From: Pseudomonas orientalis
Lineage (GTDB): Bacteria > Pseudomonadota > Gammaproteobacteria > Pseudomonadales > Pseudomonadaceae
Length of the DNA stretch: 64,000 bases
Direction: 5' to 3'
NCBI RefSeq assembly: GCF_001439815.1
Contig: NZ_JYLM01000007.1
Location: 1-64,000 of the forward strand
Shown here: in pieces, positions 1 to 7,300 of the stretch
Layout of the letters: every line of letters begins with the position of its first letter
How positions within the stretch are numbered: position 1 is the first letter of the stretch
Notes under the pieces: model-generated
Told to the model about the DNA's origin: nothing
Seen by the model: only the letters and a program-made list of their open reading frames with translations
Databases searched by the model: none
Made by a program: the position numbers and the translations under genes

Positions 1-71
1 CTCAAGCCAGCACTGCCTGCGCAATAGTCCTGCACCGCCGCGAGTTTTGCCTGTTCTGTATACTTAACCAT
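1..71 (-). CDS. IS3-family transposase OrfA, N-terminal fragment
   Basis: Only the first 23 codons are inside the window; the gene continues beyond its left edge. Reading from the ATG at 71 on the minus strand gives MVKYTEQAKLAAVQDYCAG, which resembles the start of the helix-turn-helix OrfA protein of IS3/IS150-type elements. That protein binds the element ends, and OrfB supplies the DDE catalytic domain. A G/C-run inverted sequence typical of an IS end lies directly upstream (72-110). The family call rests on this short N-terminus and the adjoining end sequence, so the exact element is not identifiable. Confidence 0.6.
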   Translation of the reverse strand, partial: MVKYTEQAKLAAVQDYCAGSAGL

Positions 72-110
72 GACACCCCCAAGTTGTGTCCAACCTTTGG
101 GGGTCAGTTC
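1..110 (-). mobile_element. End of an IS3-family insertion sequence
   Basis: The segment holds the beginning of a transposase gene on the minus strand. Before it comes a terminal sequence with two runs, CACCCCCAA and TTTGGGGGTC, placed as near-mirror arms at 73-105. The insertion boundary is probably near 110. From 111 the sequence matches the right arm of a palindromic repeat also seen at 1646-1663, so the element appears to have entered such a repeat. The other end lies outside the window, so target-site duplication cannot be checked. Confidence 0.5.
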
Positions 111-197
111 AGAGCGTGGGAACGATCGCTCAACCTGGCGCTGATGGAAGAGCGCTGGCCGGATGTGAAATTCCGCGCGACCCGGGAACACCATTAA
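111..197 (+). pseudogene. Truncated reading frame beside the IS end
   Basis: A reading frame open from the IS boundary ends at TAA 195-197 and would encode a tail ending in MEERWPDVKFRATREHH. Its first bases (111-131) are identical to the right arm of the palindromic repeat at 1646-1665. It has no start codon with a ribosome site inside the window and I do not recognise the peptide. It may be the 3' remnant of a gene cut by the IS, or chance coding downstream of a repeat. Confidence 0.25.
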
Positions 198-219
198 GGT
201 CTGAACGGTAGCAGAGAGG

Positions 220-250
220 GCGAAGCTGTCATGGCTTCGCTCTTTTTGTT
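220..250 (+). terminator. Rho-independent terminator
   Basis: The arms GCGAAGC and GCTTCGC flank a short loop and are followed by CTTTTTG. The hairpin stands just after the truncated frame ending at 197 and was probably the terminator of the gene whose 3' end is left there. Confidence 0.6.
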
Positions 251-548
251 GGCCCTATAACTGTGCTGCCAATAGCTTTGGTCTGAATGTGTGTCGAGCT
301 TCTGCATGCATGTAAGTCAGGGCAAAGATACAGGACATCCGCTTGTTGCTCGGCGGCGCCGGGTCAATAGGCTGACTGAATCCAGTCGGCATTTATATGA
401 ATAGCGTTGGTGTGTCTACTGTTAATGTTGGCAGTAGACAGGTGCTTTTTCCGCTACTAACGTTGAGTTGTGATGTGAATAAGGAGTGTGGGGCAAACGG
501 TATTTTTTATAGTTGAACGTTAGCTGTCTAGCTGAGGAGGAAAAGGCT
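251..548. other. Intergenic region, AT-richer, no gene seen
   Basis: No credible reading frame is visible. A weak hairpin (GTCTACT at 414-420 pairing with AGTAGAC at 433-439, followed by GGTGCTTTTT) lies upstream of the next gene. The stretch is clearly richer in A and T than the flanking core genes, in keeping with an accessory patch. Confidence 0.4.
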
Positions 549-1019
549 ATGGGAACTACAAAAGTTATGGCGCCGACCGGGCATTTGGATGTTTACGTCG
601 AAAAGAAGCTTGATTTCAGCGCGAAGGATTTTTTATTTAACAAGGACGATAGAGGGGTCCTGACTTTTGGCGGAAGTAAAGGTTCTTTTTCCCCTGCGGC
701 CTACGTGGCTTGGAGAGGAGACGATTTTGCTGTCGGTTCTTATTCCATTGCGCCTGTTGGCGAGGGTGATGCCATAGCCTGGTATAACCATGCGAGCCTT
801 AATAGTTGGCCGGCGATAAGTGGAACCTTCAATATCCACGCCATTTCGCTGGGAGACAACCCCAGCATTGATTTTGATTTTGATTTTATTGCTAAAAACC
901 GATGGGGTAATAGAGAAGAGATTCATGTTTCAGGGCGGGGAGTTATTAACGGATTTGATAGTAAAGTTGTTTCTCCAAGCGATAAGGATAGCCCGGCGGG
1001 CGATGAGCTGTGGCGATAA
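549..1019 (+). CDS. Hypothetical protein of unknown function
   Basis: This predicts a soluble protein of 156 residues with no signal peptide or membrane segment. The ATG at 549 is preferred over an upstream TTG at 513 because a perfect GAGGAGG lies 9-15 bases before it. The sequence is rich in beta-forming stretches (for example FNIHAISLGDNPSIDFDFDF near residue 105) and glycine-aromatic turns, suggesting a beta-sandwich. I do not recognise a family. Base composition is lower in GC than the neighbours and an IS end lies 0.5 kb upstream, so recent acquisition is likely. Confidence 0.6.
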   Translation: MGTTKVMAPTGHLDVYVEKKLDFSAKDFLFNKDDRGVLTFGGSKGSFSPAAYVAWRGDDFAVGSYSIAPVGEGDAIAWYNHASLNSWPAISGTFNIHAISLGDNPSIDFDFDFIAKNRWGNREEIHVSGRGVINGFDSKVVSPSDKDSPAGDELWR

Positions 1020-1054
1020 CCACACACCTCCTCGATTGCGGCTGAGCAATCAAC

Positions 1055-1142
1055 TGTGGGAGGGGCTTGCCCCCGATGGCGGTCTATCAGTGACATGTAA
1101 CGTCCTGACCCACTGCTATCGGGGGCAAGCCCCCTCCCACAT
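1055..1142. repeat. REP doublet (REPIN), GTGGGAGGGGCTTGCCCCCGA type
   Basis: Two inverted copies of the roughly 25-base Pseudomonas REP palindrome face each other around a spacer of about 35 bases. The left copy begins at 1055 and the right copy ends in CCCTCCCACA at 1142. The same doublet recurs at about 18932, 22890 and 44306. It sits in the gap between two accessory genes. Confidence 0.85.
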
Positions 1143-1223
1143 TTTGATCTCTATAGGGCTGGAGATTGGCGAGAACCCTGCATCGGGTCTAGCGTTCACA
1201 CATTGACTGCGAAGGAGACCACC

Positions 1224-1469
1224 GTGCGCAATGTTCGATACGCTATTTGTCTGATGCTACTGGCAGGCCCGGGGCTGACGACGCTCCCGGCACTGGCTGT
1301 CGATGGTACGCCCCAATGGAAGGACACCGGCCCTGTCACCAAGAGAAAGGCCAACGAGGTCAATTCCGGCAGCTGGAAACCGCAGCCTCAGCCCACCGAT
1401 GTCAGGGATCCGGAAAACCCCGTCAACGAAGGGGAGGACAGTGAGACCTTTGACGACGGCGAGACCTGA
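1224..1469 (+). CDS. Small exported protein, function unknown
   Basis: This encodes about 81 residues. GTG at 1224 is chosen as start because GAAGGAG lies 6 bases upstream and the resulting N-terminus (VRNVRYAICLMLLAGPGL) is a good Sec signal peptide, cleaved near LPALA. A TTG at 1203 is the only earlier option. The mature part is hydrophilic, rich in Pro, Glu and Asp, and ends in an acidic tail (EGEDSETFDDGET). It is probably periplasmic. No family is recognised, and no partner is obvious since the next genes are convergent. Confidence 0.55.
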   Translation: MRNVRYAICLMLLAGPGLTTLPALAVDGTPQWKDTGPVTKRKANEVNSGSWKPQPQPTDVRDPENPVNEGEDSETFDDGET

Positions 1470-1484
1470 GACGCGGCGCTAACC

Positions 1485-1536
1485 CAAAAAGAAGCCCTTC
1501 CCGCCAGGCTGATGCGCAACCTGACGGGAAGGGCTG
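1485..1536 (-). terminator. Terminator of the dpp operon
   Basis: Read on the minus strand, the arm AGCCCTTCCCGTCAGG pairs with CCTGGCGGGAAGGGCT across an 11-base loop and is followed by TCTTTTTGGG. It lies about 130 bases beyond dppF, after a palindromic repeat, and also separates the convergent small gene ending at 1469. Confidence 0.8.
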
Positions 1537-1553
1537 TAGAACGCTGTATCACT

Positions 1554-1663
1554 GATCGTTCCCACGCTCCGCGTGGGAATGCATCCCGTGACGCTCCGCG
1601 TCACACCACGGGACGCAGAGCGTCCCAGGCGGCATTCCCACGCAGAGCGTGGGAACGATCGCT
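1554..1663. repeat. Long palindromic repeat (GTTCCCACGCTC type)
   Basis: The outer arms GATCGTTCCCACGCTCCGCG (left) and CGCAGAGCGTGGGAACGATC (right) enclose a second inner inverted pair (ATCCCGTGACGCTCCGCGT and CACGGGACGCAGAGCGTCC). This nested hairpin is a class distinct from the GTGGGAGGGG REPs. A clipped copy of its right end is at 111-131. Confidence 0.8.
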
Positions 1664-2634
1664 CAGGCCACAAACTGCTCCGCGTAGTGGCAAGCCACCT
1701 GCCGATTATCCAACGGCCGCAACAGCGGCTCCTCGGTGCTGCAGCGCGCTGTCGCATACGGGCAGCGCTTGTGGAACGCGCAGCCAGGCGGCGGGTTCAG
1801 TGGGTTGGGCAGCTCGCCGACGATCTTGATCTTCGGCTTGTTCGGATCCGGGTGAATGGTCGGGGTGGCCGACAGCAGCGCCTGGGTGTAGGGGTGCAGC
1901 GGGCGGGCGTAGATGTCTTCCTTGGGGCCCACTTCTACCGGGCGGCCGAGGTACATCACCATCACGTCGTCGGCCACATGCTGCACCACCGCCAGGTTGT
2001 GGGAGATGAACACGTAGGCGGTGTTGAATTCCTGCTGCAGGTCCATGAACAGGTTGAGCACCTGGGCCTGGATCGACACGTCCAGCGCCGAGGTCGGCTC
2101 ATCCGCCACCAGCACTTTGGGTTGCAGCATCATCGCCCGGGCCAGGGCGATACGCTGACGCTGACCGCCGGAGAACATGTGCGGGTAGCGCTGATAATGC
2201 TCGGGGCGCAGGCCCACTTGCTTCATCATCGCCTGCACTTTCTCGCGGCGCTCGGCGGCGGACAAGTTGGTGTTGATCAACAGCGGCTCGCCGAGCTGGT
2301 CACCGACTTTCTGCCGGGGATTCAACGAGGCATACGGGCTCTGGAACACCATCTGCACGTCTTTGCGCAATTGCTTGCGCTGGGCCTTGTCGGCACCGGC
2401 GACTTCCTGGCCGGCGATTTTAAGCGAGCCCGAAGACGGCTCCTCGATCAGCGTGAGGGCGCGGGCCAGGGTGGATTTGCCGCAGCCCGATTCGCCCACT
2501 ACGGCGAGGGTCTTGCCGGCTTCCAGTTCGAAGGACACACCATTAAGGGCACGCACCGTGGCGTGGCCCTTGAACAGGCCACGGGACACTTCGTAGTGAC
2601 GGGTCAGGTCGCGGGCGGTAAGAACGACGGCCAT
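1663..2634 (-). CDS. dppF: Dipeptide ABC transporter ATP-binding protein DppF
   Basis: One of the two ATPases that drive DppBC at the cytoplasmic face of the inner membrane. The protein has 323 residues, usual for the family. It shows Walker A GESGCGKST (residues 47-55), signature FSGGQRQR, Walker B VLVADEPTS, the H-loop in FISHN, and the C-terminal oligopeptide-transporter extension with the cysteine cluster GCAFHKRCPYATARC. The start overlaps the dppD stop (TAATG), so the two are translationally coupled. It is the last gene of the operon and is followed by a terminator. Confidence 0.95.
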   Translation of the reverse strand: MAVVLTARDLTRHYEVSRGLFKGHATVRALNGVSFELEAGKTLAVVGESGCGKSTLARALTLIEEPSSGSLKIAGQEVAGADKAQRKQLRKDVQMVFQSPYASLNPRQKVGDQLGEPLLINTNLSAAERREKVQAMMKQVGLRPEHYQRYPHMFSGGQRQRIALARAMMLQPKVLVADEPTSALDVSIQAQVLNLFMDLQQEFNTAYVFISHNLAVVQHVADDVMVMYLGRPVEVGPKEDIYARPLHPYTQALLSATPTIHPDPNKPKIKIVGELPNPLNPPPGCAFHKRCPYATARCSTEEPLLRPLDNRQVACHYAEQFVA

Positions 2635-3602
2635 TACGCCACCTCCTGGTTCAAGGGGTAGAAGCAGCGCGCAAGGCTGTTGGTTTTCGGATCAAGGCTC
2701 GGGCGCTGGGTGCGGCAGTTGTCCTGCACGTACGGGCAACGCGGCGAGAGCAGGCAACCCTGCGGGCGGTCATAACGGCCCGGCACGATGCCCGGCAGCG
2801 TGGCCAGCCGCGTGGCGCCCAGGCTGTGTTCCGGAATCGCCTTGAGCAAGGCTTCGCTGTAAGGATGCGCCGGGATGTCGAACAGTTGCGGCACCTGACC
2901 GACTTCCACCGCTTGGCCTGCGTACATCACGCAGACGCGCTGGGCGGTTTCAGCCACCACCGCCAGGTCGTGGGTGATCAGCACCAGGCCCATGTTCTGT
3001 TCTTTCTGCAGGGCCAGCAGCAGTTCCATGATCTGCGCCTGGATGGTCACGTCCAGAGCAGTGGTCGGTTCATCGGCGATCAGCAGTTTCGGTTCGCCGG
3101 CAATCGCCATGGCGATTGCCACGCGCTGGCTCATGCCGCCGGACAATTGGTGCGGGTAGGCATCCATACGGCTGGCGGCGCCCGGGATTTCAACCTTTTC
3201 CAGCAGTTCGATGGCACGCTTGCGCGCTTGCTTGCCGGACATTTTCAGGTGCAGGCGCAGCACTTCTTCGATCTGGAAACCCACGGTGTAGCTGGGGTTC
3301 AGGGCGGTCATCGGGTCCTGGAACACCATCGCCAGGTCTTTGCCGACGATCTGGCGGCGCTGGCGGTTGCTGAGCTTGAGCATGTTCTTGCCGTCGAAGT
3401 TCAGCGCATCGGCGGTGACGATGCCGGGATGCTCGATCAGGCCCATCAGCGCCATCATGGTCACGGATTTGCCCGAGCCCGACTCGCCAACGATCGCCAG
3501 GACTTCGCCTTTGTCGACCGTAATGTCGAGGCCATCGACCACCGGTACGGCGGTCTTGTCGCCGAAGCGCACGTTGAGATTCTTGATTTCTAACAGTGAC
3601 AT
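2634..3602 (-). CDS. dppD: Dipeptide ABC transporter ATP-binding protein DppD
   Basis: Partner ATPase of DppF, 322 residues. The start is set at 3602 (MSLLEIKNLNV) because GAGGAG precedes it by a proper distance; a longer frame exists upstream but overlaps dppC. Motifs are Walker A GESGSGKS, signature LSGGMSQR, Walker B LLIADEPTT and a C-terminal cysteine motif (CLLSPRCPYVQDNC) that in this subfamily accompanies the oligo_HPY extension. It follows dppC within about 10 bases and overlaps dppF by a base. Confidence 0.95.
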   Translation of the reverse strand: MSLLEIKNLNVRFGDKTAVPVVDGLDITVDKGEVLAIVGESGSGKSVTMMALMGLIEHPGIVTADALNFDGKNMLKLSNRQRRQIVGKDLAMVFQDPMTALNPSYTVGFQIEEVLRLHLKMSGKQARKRAIELLEKVEIPGAASRMDAYPHQLSGGMSQRVAIAMAIAGEPKLLIADEPTTALDVTIQAQIMELLLALQKEQNMGLVLITHDLAVVAETAQRVCVMYAGQAVEVGQVPQLFDIPAHPYSEALLKAIPEHSLGATRLATLPGIVPGRYDRPQGCLLSPRCPYVQDNCRTQRPSLDPKTNSLARCFYPLNQEVA

Positions 3603-3612
3603 GGGAATCTCC

Positions 3613-4530
3613 TCAGGCGGCGTTCTTGAGTTTCGGGTCCAGCGCGTCGCGCAGGCCGTCACCCATCAAGTTGATTGCCAGCACGCTGAGCAAAATGGTC
3701 AGACCCGGCAGGCTCACCACCCACCAGGCGCGTTCGATGTAGTCACGGGCCGAAGCCAGCATGGTGCCCCACTCAGGCGTTGGCGGTTGTACGCCAAGAC
3801 CCAGGAAGCCCAGGGCCGCGGCATCGAGGATCGCCGAGGAAAAGCTCAAGGTCGCTTGTACGATCAGCGGCGCCATGCAGTTAGGCAGCACAGTGATGAA
3901 CATCAGGCGTGGCAGGCCGGCACCGGCCAGGCGCGCGGCAGTCACGTAGTCACGGTTCAGCTCGCCCATCACCGCAGCGCGGGTCAGGCGCACGTAGGAC
4001 GGCAGCGACACGATGGCGATAGCGATCACGGTATTGATCAGGCCAGGGCCGAGGATGGCGACAATCGCCACGGCCAGCAGCAGCGACGGCAGGGCCAGCA
4101 TGATGTCCATCAAACGCATGATGGTCGGACCGAGCAAACGCGGGAAGAAACCGGCAAACAGGCCCAGCAGGATGCCCGGGATCAGCGACATCACCACCGA
4201 CGACAAGCCGATCAGCAGCGACAGGCGCGAACCCTGGATCAGGCGCGAGAGCAAGTCACGCCCCAGTTCGTCGGTGCCGAGCAGGAACTGGATCTGCCCG
4301 CCCTCGAGCCAGGACGGCGGGGTGAGCAGGAAATCGCGGTACTGCTCGCTCGGGTTATGCGGTGCAACCCACGGCGCGAAGATCGCGCAGAACACGATCA
4401 GCAGCATGAACAGCAGCCCGGCAACCGCGCCTTTGTTCTTGGAGAAGGCTTGCCAGAATTCTTTGTACGGGGACGGGTACAGCAGGCTCTGATCGACTGC
4501 TGACACTGGAGTAGAGGTAGTCATGGTCAT
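3613..4530 (-). CDS. dppC: Dipeptide ABC transporter permease DppC
   Basis: Inner-membrane permease of 305 residues that pairs with DppB to form the peptide channel. After a cytoplasmic N-terminus the first membrane helix is at about residues 35-57 (AGLLFMLLIVFCAIFAPWVA). The binding-protein-dependent permease core with an EAA-type loop (NRDYVTAARLAGAG) is in the middle. A typical N-terminal periplasmic loop with LLGTDELGRD is present. It lies 4 bases after dppB. Confidence 0.95.
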   Translation of the reverse strand: MTMTTSTPVSAVDQSLLYPSPYKEFWQAFSKNKGAVAGLLFMLLIVFCAIFAPWVAPHNPSEQYRDFLLTPPSWLEGGQIQFLLGTDELGRDLLSRLIQGSRLSLLIGLSSVVMSLIPGILLGLFAGFFPRLLGPTIMRLMDIMLALPSLLLAVAIVAILGPGLINTVIAIAIVSLPSYVRLTRAAVMGELNRDYVTAARLAGAGLPRLMFITVLPNCMAPLIVQATLSFSSAILDAAALGFLGLGVQPPTPEWGTMLASARDYIERAWWVVSLPGLTILLSVLAINLMGDGLRDALDPKLKNAA

Positions 4531-4534
4531 GATC

Positions 4535-5545
4535 TCAGCGCTGGTGACGGATGCGTGGGTTGGCGAAGCCGTAGAGGATGTCCACCACGAAGTTCACCAG
4601 GATCACCAGGCAGGCGATCAGCAGAATGCCGTTCTGCACCACCGGGTAGTCCCGCGCGCCAATGGCTTCGATCAGCCATTTGCCGATGCCGGGCCACGAG
4701 AAGATGGTTTCGGTGAGTACGGCGCCGGCCAGCAGTGTGCCGACTTGCAGGCCCACCACGGTCAGCACCGGAATCAGCGCGTTACGCAGACCGTGCACGA
4801 ACACCACGCGCGCCGGCGACAGGCCCTTGGCCTTGGCGGTGCGGATGTAGTCTTCACGCAGCACTTCGAGCATCGACGAACGGGTCATTCGCGCGATCAC
4901 GGCCAGCGGGATGGTGCCCAGCACGATGGCCGGCAGGATCAGGTGATGCAGCGCGTCCCAGAAGGCGTCCGGCTCGTCGGCCAGCAGCGTGTCGATCAGC
5001 ATGAAGCCGGTGCGCGGCTCGATGTCGTAGAGCAGGTCGATACGCCCGGACACCGGGGTCCAGCCCAGGCTCACCGAGAAGAACATGATCAGGATCAGGC
5101 CCCACCAGAAGATCGGCATCGAATAGCCCGCCAGGGAGATGCCCATTACCCCGTGGTCGAACAGGGATCCTCGTTTGAGTGCCGCGATCACCCCGGCCAG
5201 CAGGCCCAGGATACCGGCGAACAGCAGGGCGGCCATGGACAGTTCCAGGGTCGCCGGAAAGAGTGCGGTGAACTCGGTCCACACGCTGGTGCGCGTGCGC
5301 AGGGACTCGCCGAGGTCGCCCTGGGCAAGTTTGCCCACGTAGTCCAGGTATTGCGCATACAACGGCTTGTTCAAGCCAAGGCGTTCCATTGCCTGGGCAT
5401 GCATTTCGGGGTCAACCCGCCGCTCGCCCATCATGACTTCTACGGGGTCGCCAGGAATCATGCGAATCAACGCAAAGGTCAGCAACGTGATGCCGAAGAA
5501 CGTGGGGATCAGTAACCCCAGTCGGCGGGCAATAAAACTAAACAT
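4535..5545 (-). CDS. dppB: Dipeptide ABC transporter permease DppB
   Basis: Permease of 336 residues. The start at 5545 gives the family-typical N-terminus MFSFIARRLGLLIPTFFGITLLTF; an in-frame codon 18 residues upstream is less likely. It has about six membrane helices, the conserved IPGDP motif after helix 1 and the EAA loop (EDYIRTAKAKGLSP) that contacts the ATPase. It is separated from the upstream binding-protein gene by a hairpin at 5582-5607, so binding-protein mRNA may be more abundant than permease mRNA. Confidence 0.95.
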   Translation of the reverse strand: MFSFIARRLGLLIPTFFGITLLTFALIRMIPGDPVEVMMGERRVDPEMHAQAMERLGLNKPLYAQYLDYVGKLAQGDLGESLRTRTSVWTEFTALFPATLELSMAALLFAGILGLLAGVIAALKRGSLFDHGVMGISLAGYSMPIFWWGLILIMFFSVSLGWTPVSGRIDLLYDIEPRTGFMLIDTLLADEPDAFWDALHHLILPAIVLGTIPLAVIARMTRSSMLEVLREDYIRTAKAKGLSPARVVFVHGLRNALIPVLTVVGLQVGTLLAGAVLTETIFSWPGIGKWLIEAIGARDYPVVQNGILLIACLVILVNFVVDILYGFANPRIRHQR

Positions 5546-5581
5546 CTTGGTGTATACCTCAATCAGCCGGTTAGGCAGGTT

Positions 5582-5612
5582 CGGCGCCGTCAATAGCAAC
5601 GGCGCCGAGCGT
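5582..5612. terminator. Stem-loop between binding protein and permease genes
   Basis: The perfect 9-base arms CGGCGCCGT and ACGGCGCCG enclose an 8-base loop. On the minus (transcribed) strand there is no T-run after it, so it probably acts as a partial terminator or 3'-end stabiliser for the abundant binding-protein message. On the plus strand it is followed by a GTTTTTC run. Confidence 0.55.
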
Positions 5613-5621
5613 TTTTCTTAT

Positions 5622-7220
5622 TTACTTCACCTGGGTGGTGGCGAAGTTATTGGTCGTCAGAGGGCTCAGGGTATAACCCTCGACGTTCTTGCGCATGGCG
5701 GTAAACATTTTCGGGTAAGCCATGGGAATCCACGGCTGATCCTTTTCAAACACATCCAGGGCTTGTTCATAGAGTACAGCGCGCTCGGCGGGTTCAGCGT
5801 CGGCGCGGGCCTTGTCGATCAAGTCTTGAAATTCTTTGTTACACCAGCGGGCGTAGTTTTCGCCGTTTTTCGCCGCATCGCAACTCAGGTTCGGGGTGAG
5901 GAAGTTATCCGGGTCCCCGTTATCCCCGGCCCAGCCGGCGGAAACCATGTCGTGTTCGCCGGCTTTGGCGCGCTTGAGCATCTCGCCCCATTCCATGACC
6001 TTGATATTGACCTTCAGGCCAATCTGCGCCAGATCCGCCTGCATGCGCTGGGCGCCGAGCATGGGGTTGGGGTTGGTCGGGCCGCCGCCGTTACGGGTGA
6101 ACAGGGTGAACTCGGTGCCTTCCGGTACGCCGGCTTCCTTGAGCAGGGCGCGGGCCTTGTCCAGGTCGCGGGGCGGGTTCTTGAGCTTGTCATTGAAGCC
6201 CAGCAAGGTCGGTGGATACGGGCCAGTGCCGACGACTGCGTTGCCTTTGCCGTACAGGGCGTCGGTGTAGCCGGCCTTGTCGAACGCAATGTTGATCGCG
6301 TGGCGCACCCGCGCATCACTCATGTATTTGTGAGTGGTGTTCAGGGCGGTGTAGCTGGTCATCATCGCCGCCAGTTCATCCACTTTCAGATTCGGGTCAG
6401 CCTTGACGCTCGGCACATCGTCGGGCTTTGGATACAGCGCGATCTGGCACTCGTTGGCCTTGAGCTTTTGCAGGCGCACGTTGTTGTCGGTGGTGATTGC
6501 CAGGATCAGCGGATCGGCCGGCGGCTTGCCACGGAAGTACTCCGGGTTGGCCTTGAAGCGCACCTGGGCGTCTTTGGCATAGCGTGTGAAGATGAACGGC
6601 CCGGTGCCGATCGGCTTGGCGTTGAGGTCATCGGTCTTGCCGGACTTGAGCAACTGGTCGGCGTATTCGGCGGAGTGGATCGAGGAAAACGCCATGGCCA
6701 GGTCGGCCAGGAACGGTGCTTCAGGACGGGTCAGGGTAAAGACGACGGTGTGGTCATCGGTCTTCTCTACGCTCTTGAGCAGGTCCTTGAAGCCCATGCT
6801 TTCGAAGTACGGGTAGCCCACGTTGGACTTTTTATGCCACGGGTGATTCGGGTCCAGCTGGCGCTGAAAGCTCCAAAGCACATCATCGGCGTTCATGTTG
6901 CGCGTGGGTTTGAAATAATCGGTGGTGTGGAACTTGATATCGTCACGCAGGTGGAACGTATAGGTCAGGCCATCTGCGCTGATTTCCGGCAGATCCTTGG
7001 CCAGGGCAGCGACCACTTCGGTGGTGCCGGGCTTGAAATCCACCAGGCGGTTGAACATGGTTTCCGCAGCGGCGTCAGCGGTCACGGCGGTGGTGTACAG
7101 GACCGGGTCAAAACCTTCCGGGCTGGCTTCGGTGCAGACCACCAGCGGTTTGGCCGAAACGCCGATCGCCACGCTCAGCAGCGCAGCGGCCATGGCAGCT
7201 TGTAACGGGAGCATTTTCAT
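5622..7220 (-). CDS. dppA: Periplasmic dipeptide-binding protein, DppA-type
   Basis: Family 5 extracellular solute-binding protein of 532 residues, with a signal peptide (MKMLPLQAAMAAALLSVAIGVSA, cleaved near residue 23). It carries the family hallmarks CTEASPEGFDPVLYTT near the mature N-terminus and the closing segment WAGDNGDPDNFLTPNLSC with paired cysteines. It would deliver di/tripeptides to DppBC. It lies between the porin and dppB, in the position of dppA4 of the P. aeruginosa cluster, and is the most divergent of the four binding proteins here. Confidence 0.92.
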   Translation of the reverse strand: MKMLPLQAAMAAALLSVAIGVSAKPLVVCTEASPEGFDPVLYTTAVTADAAAETMFNRLVDFKPGTTEVVAALAKDLPEISADGLTYTFHLRDDIKFHTTDYFKPTRNMNADDVLWSFQRQLDPNHPWHKKSNVGYPYFESMGFKDLLKSVEKTDDHTVVFTLTRPEAPFLADLAMAFSSIHSAEYADQLLKSGKTDDLNAKPIGTGPFIFTRYAKDAQVRFKANPEYFRGKPPADPLILAITTDNNVRLQKLKANECQIALYPKPDDVPSVKADPNLKVDELAAMMTSYTALNTTHKYMSDARVRHAINIAFDKAGYTDALYGKGNAVVGTGPYPPTLLGFNDKLKNPPRDLDKARALLKEAGVPEGTEFTLFTRNGGGPTNPNPMLGAQRMQADLAQIGLKVNIKVMEWGEMLKRAKAGEHDMVSAGWAGDNGDPDNFLTPNLSCDAAKNGENYARWCNKEFQDLIDKARADAEPAERAVLYEQALDVFEKDQPWIPMAYPKMFTAMRKNVEGYTLSPLTTNNFATTQVK

Positions 7221-7257
7221 TCAGAGCCCTCTGCAATCGATGGAGCCAGAAACGCGA

Positions 7258-7287
7258 AGGCGGCGGGCTCGTCCTGAGCCCGCCGCT
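7258..7287. terminator. Stem-loop between porin and binding-protein gene
   Basis: CGGCGGGCTC pairs with GAGCCCGCCG across a 5-base loop. No T-run follows on either strand, so it more likely modulates mRNA stability or causes partial termination after the porin gene than acts as a full terminator. Confidence 0.5.
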
Positions 7288-7300
7288 TACCTGGCGCTAA

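Noticed and set aside
1573..2661. 362-codon plus-strand frame
   Set aside because: Starts in a palindromic repeat and runs antisense to dppF.
5367..7205. 612-codon plus-strand frame
   Set aside because: Antisense to a dipeptide-binding protein and the dppB start; no motif and biased composition.
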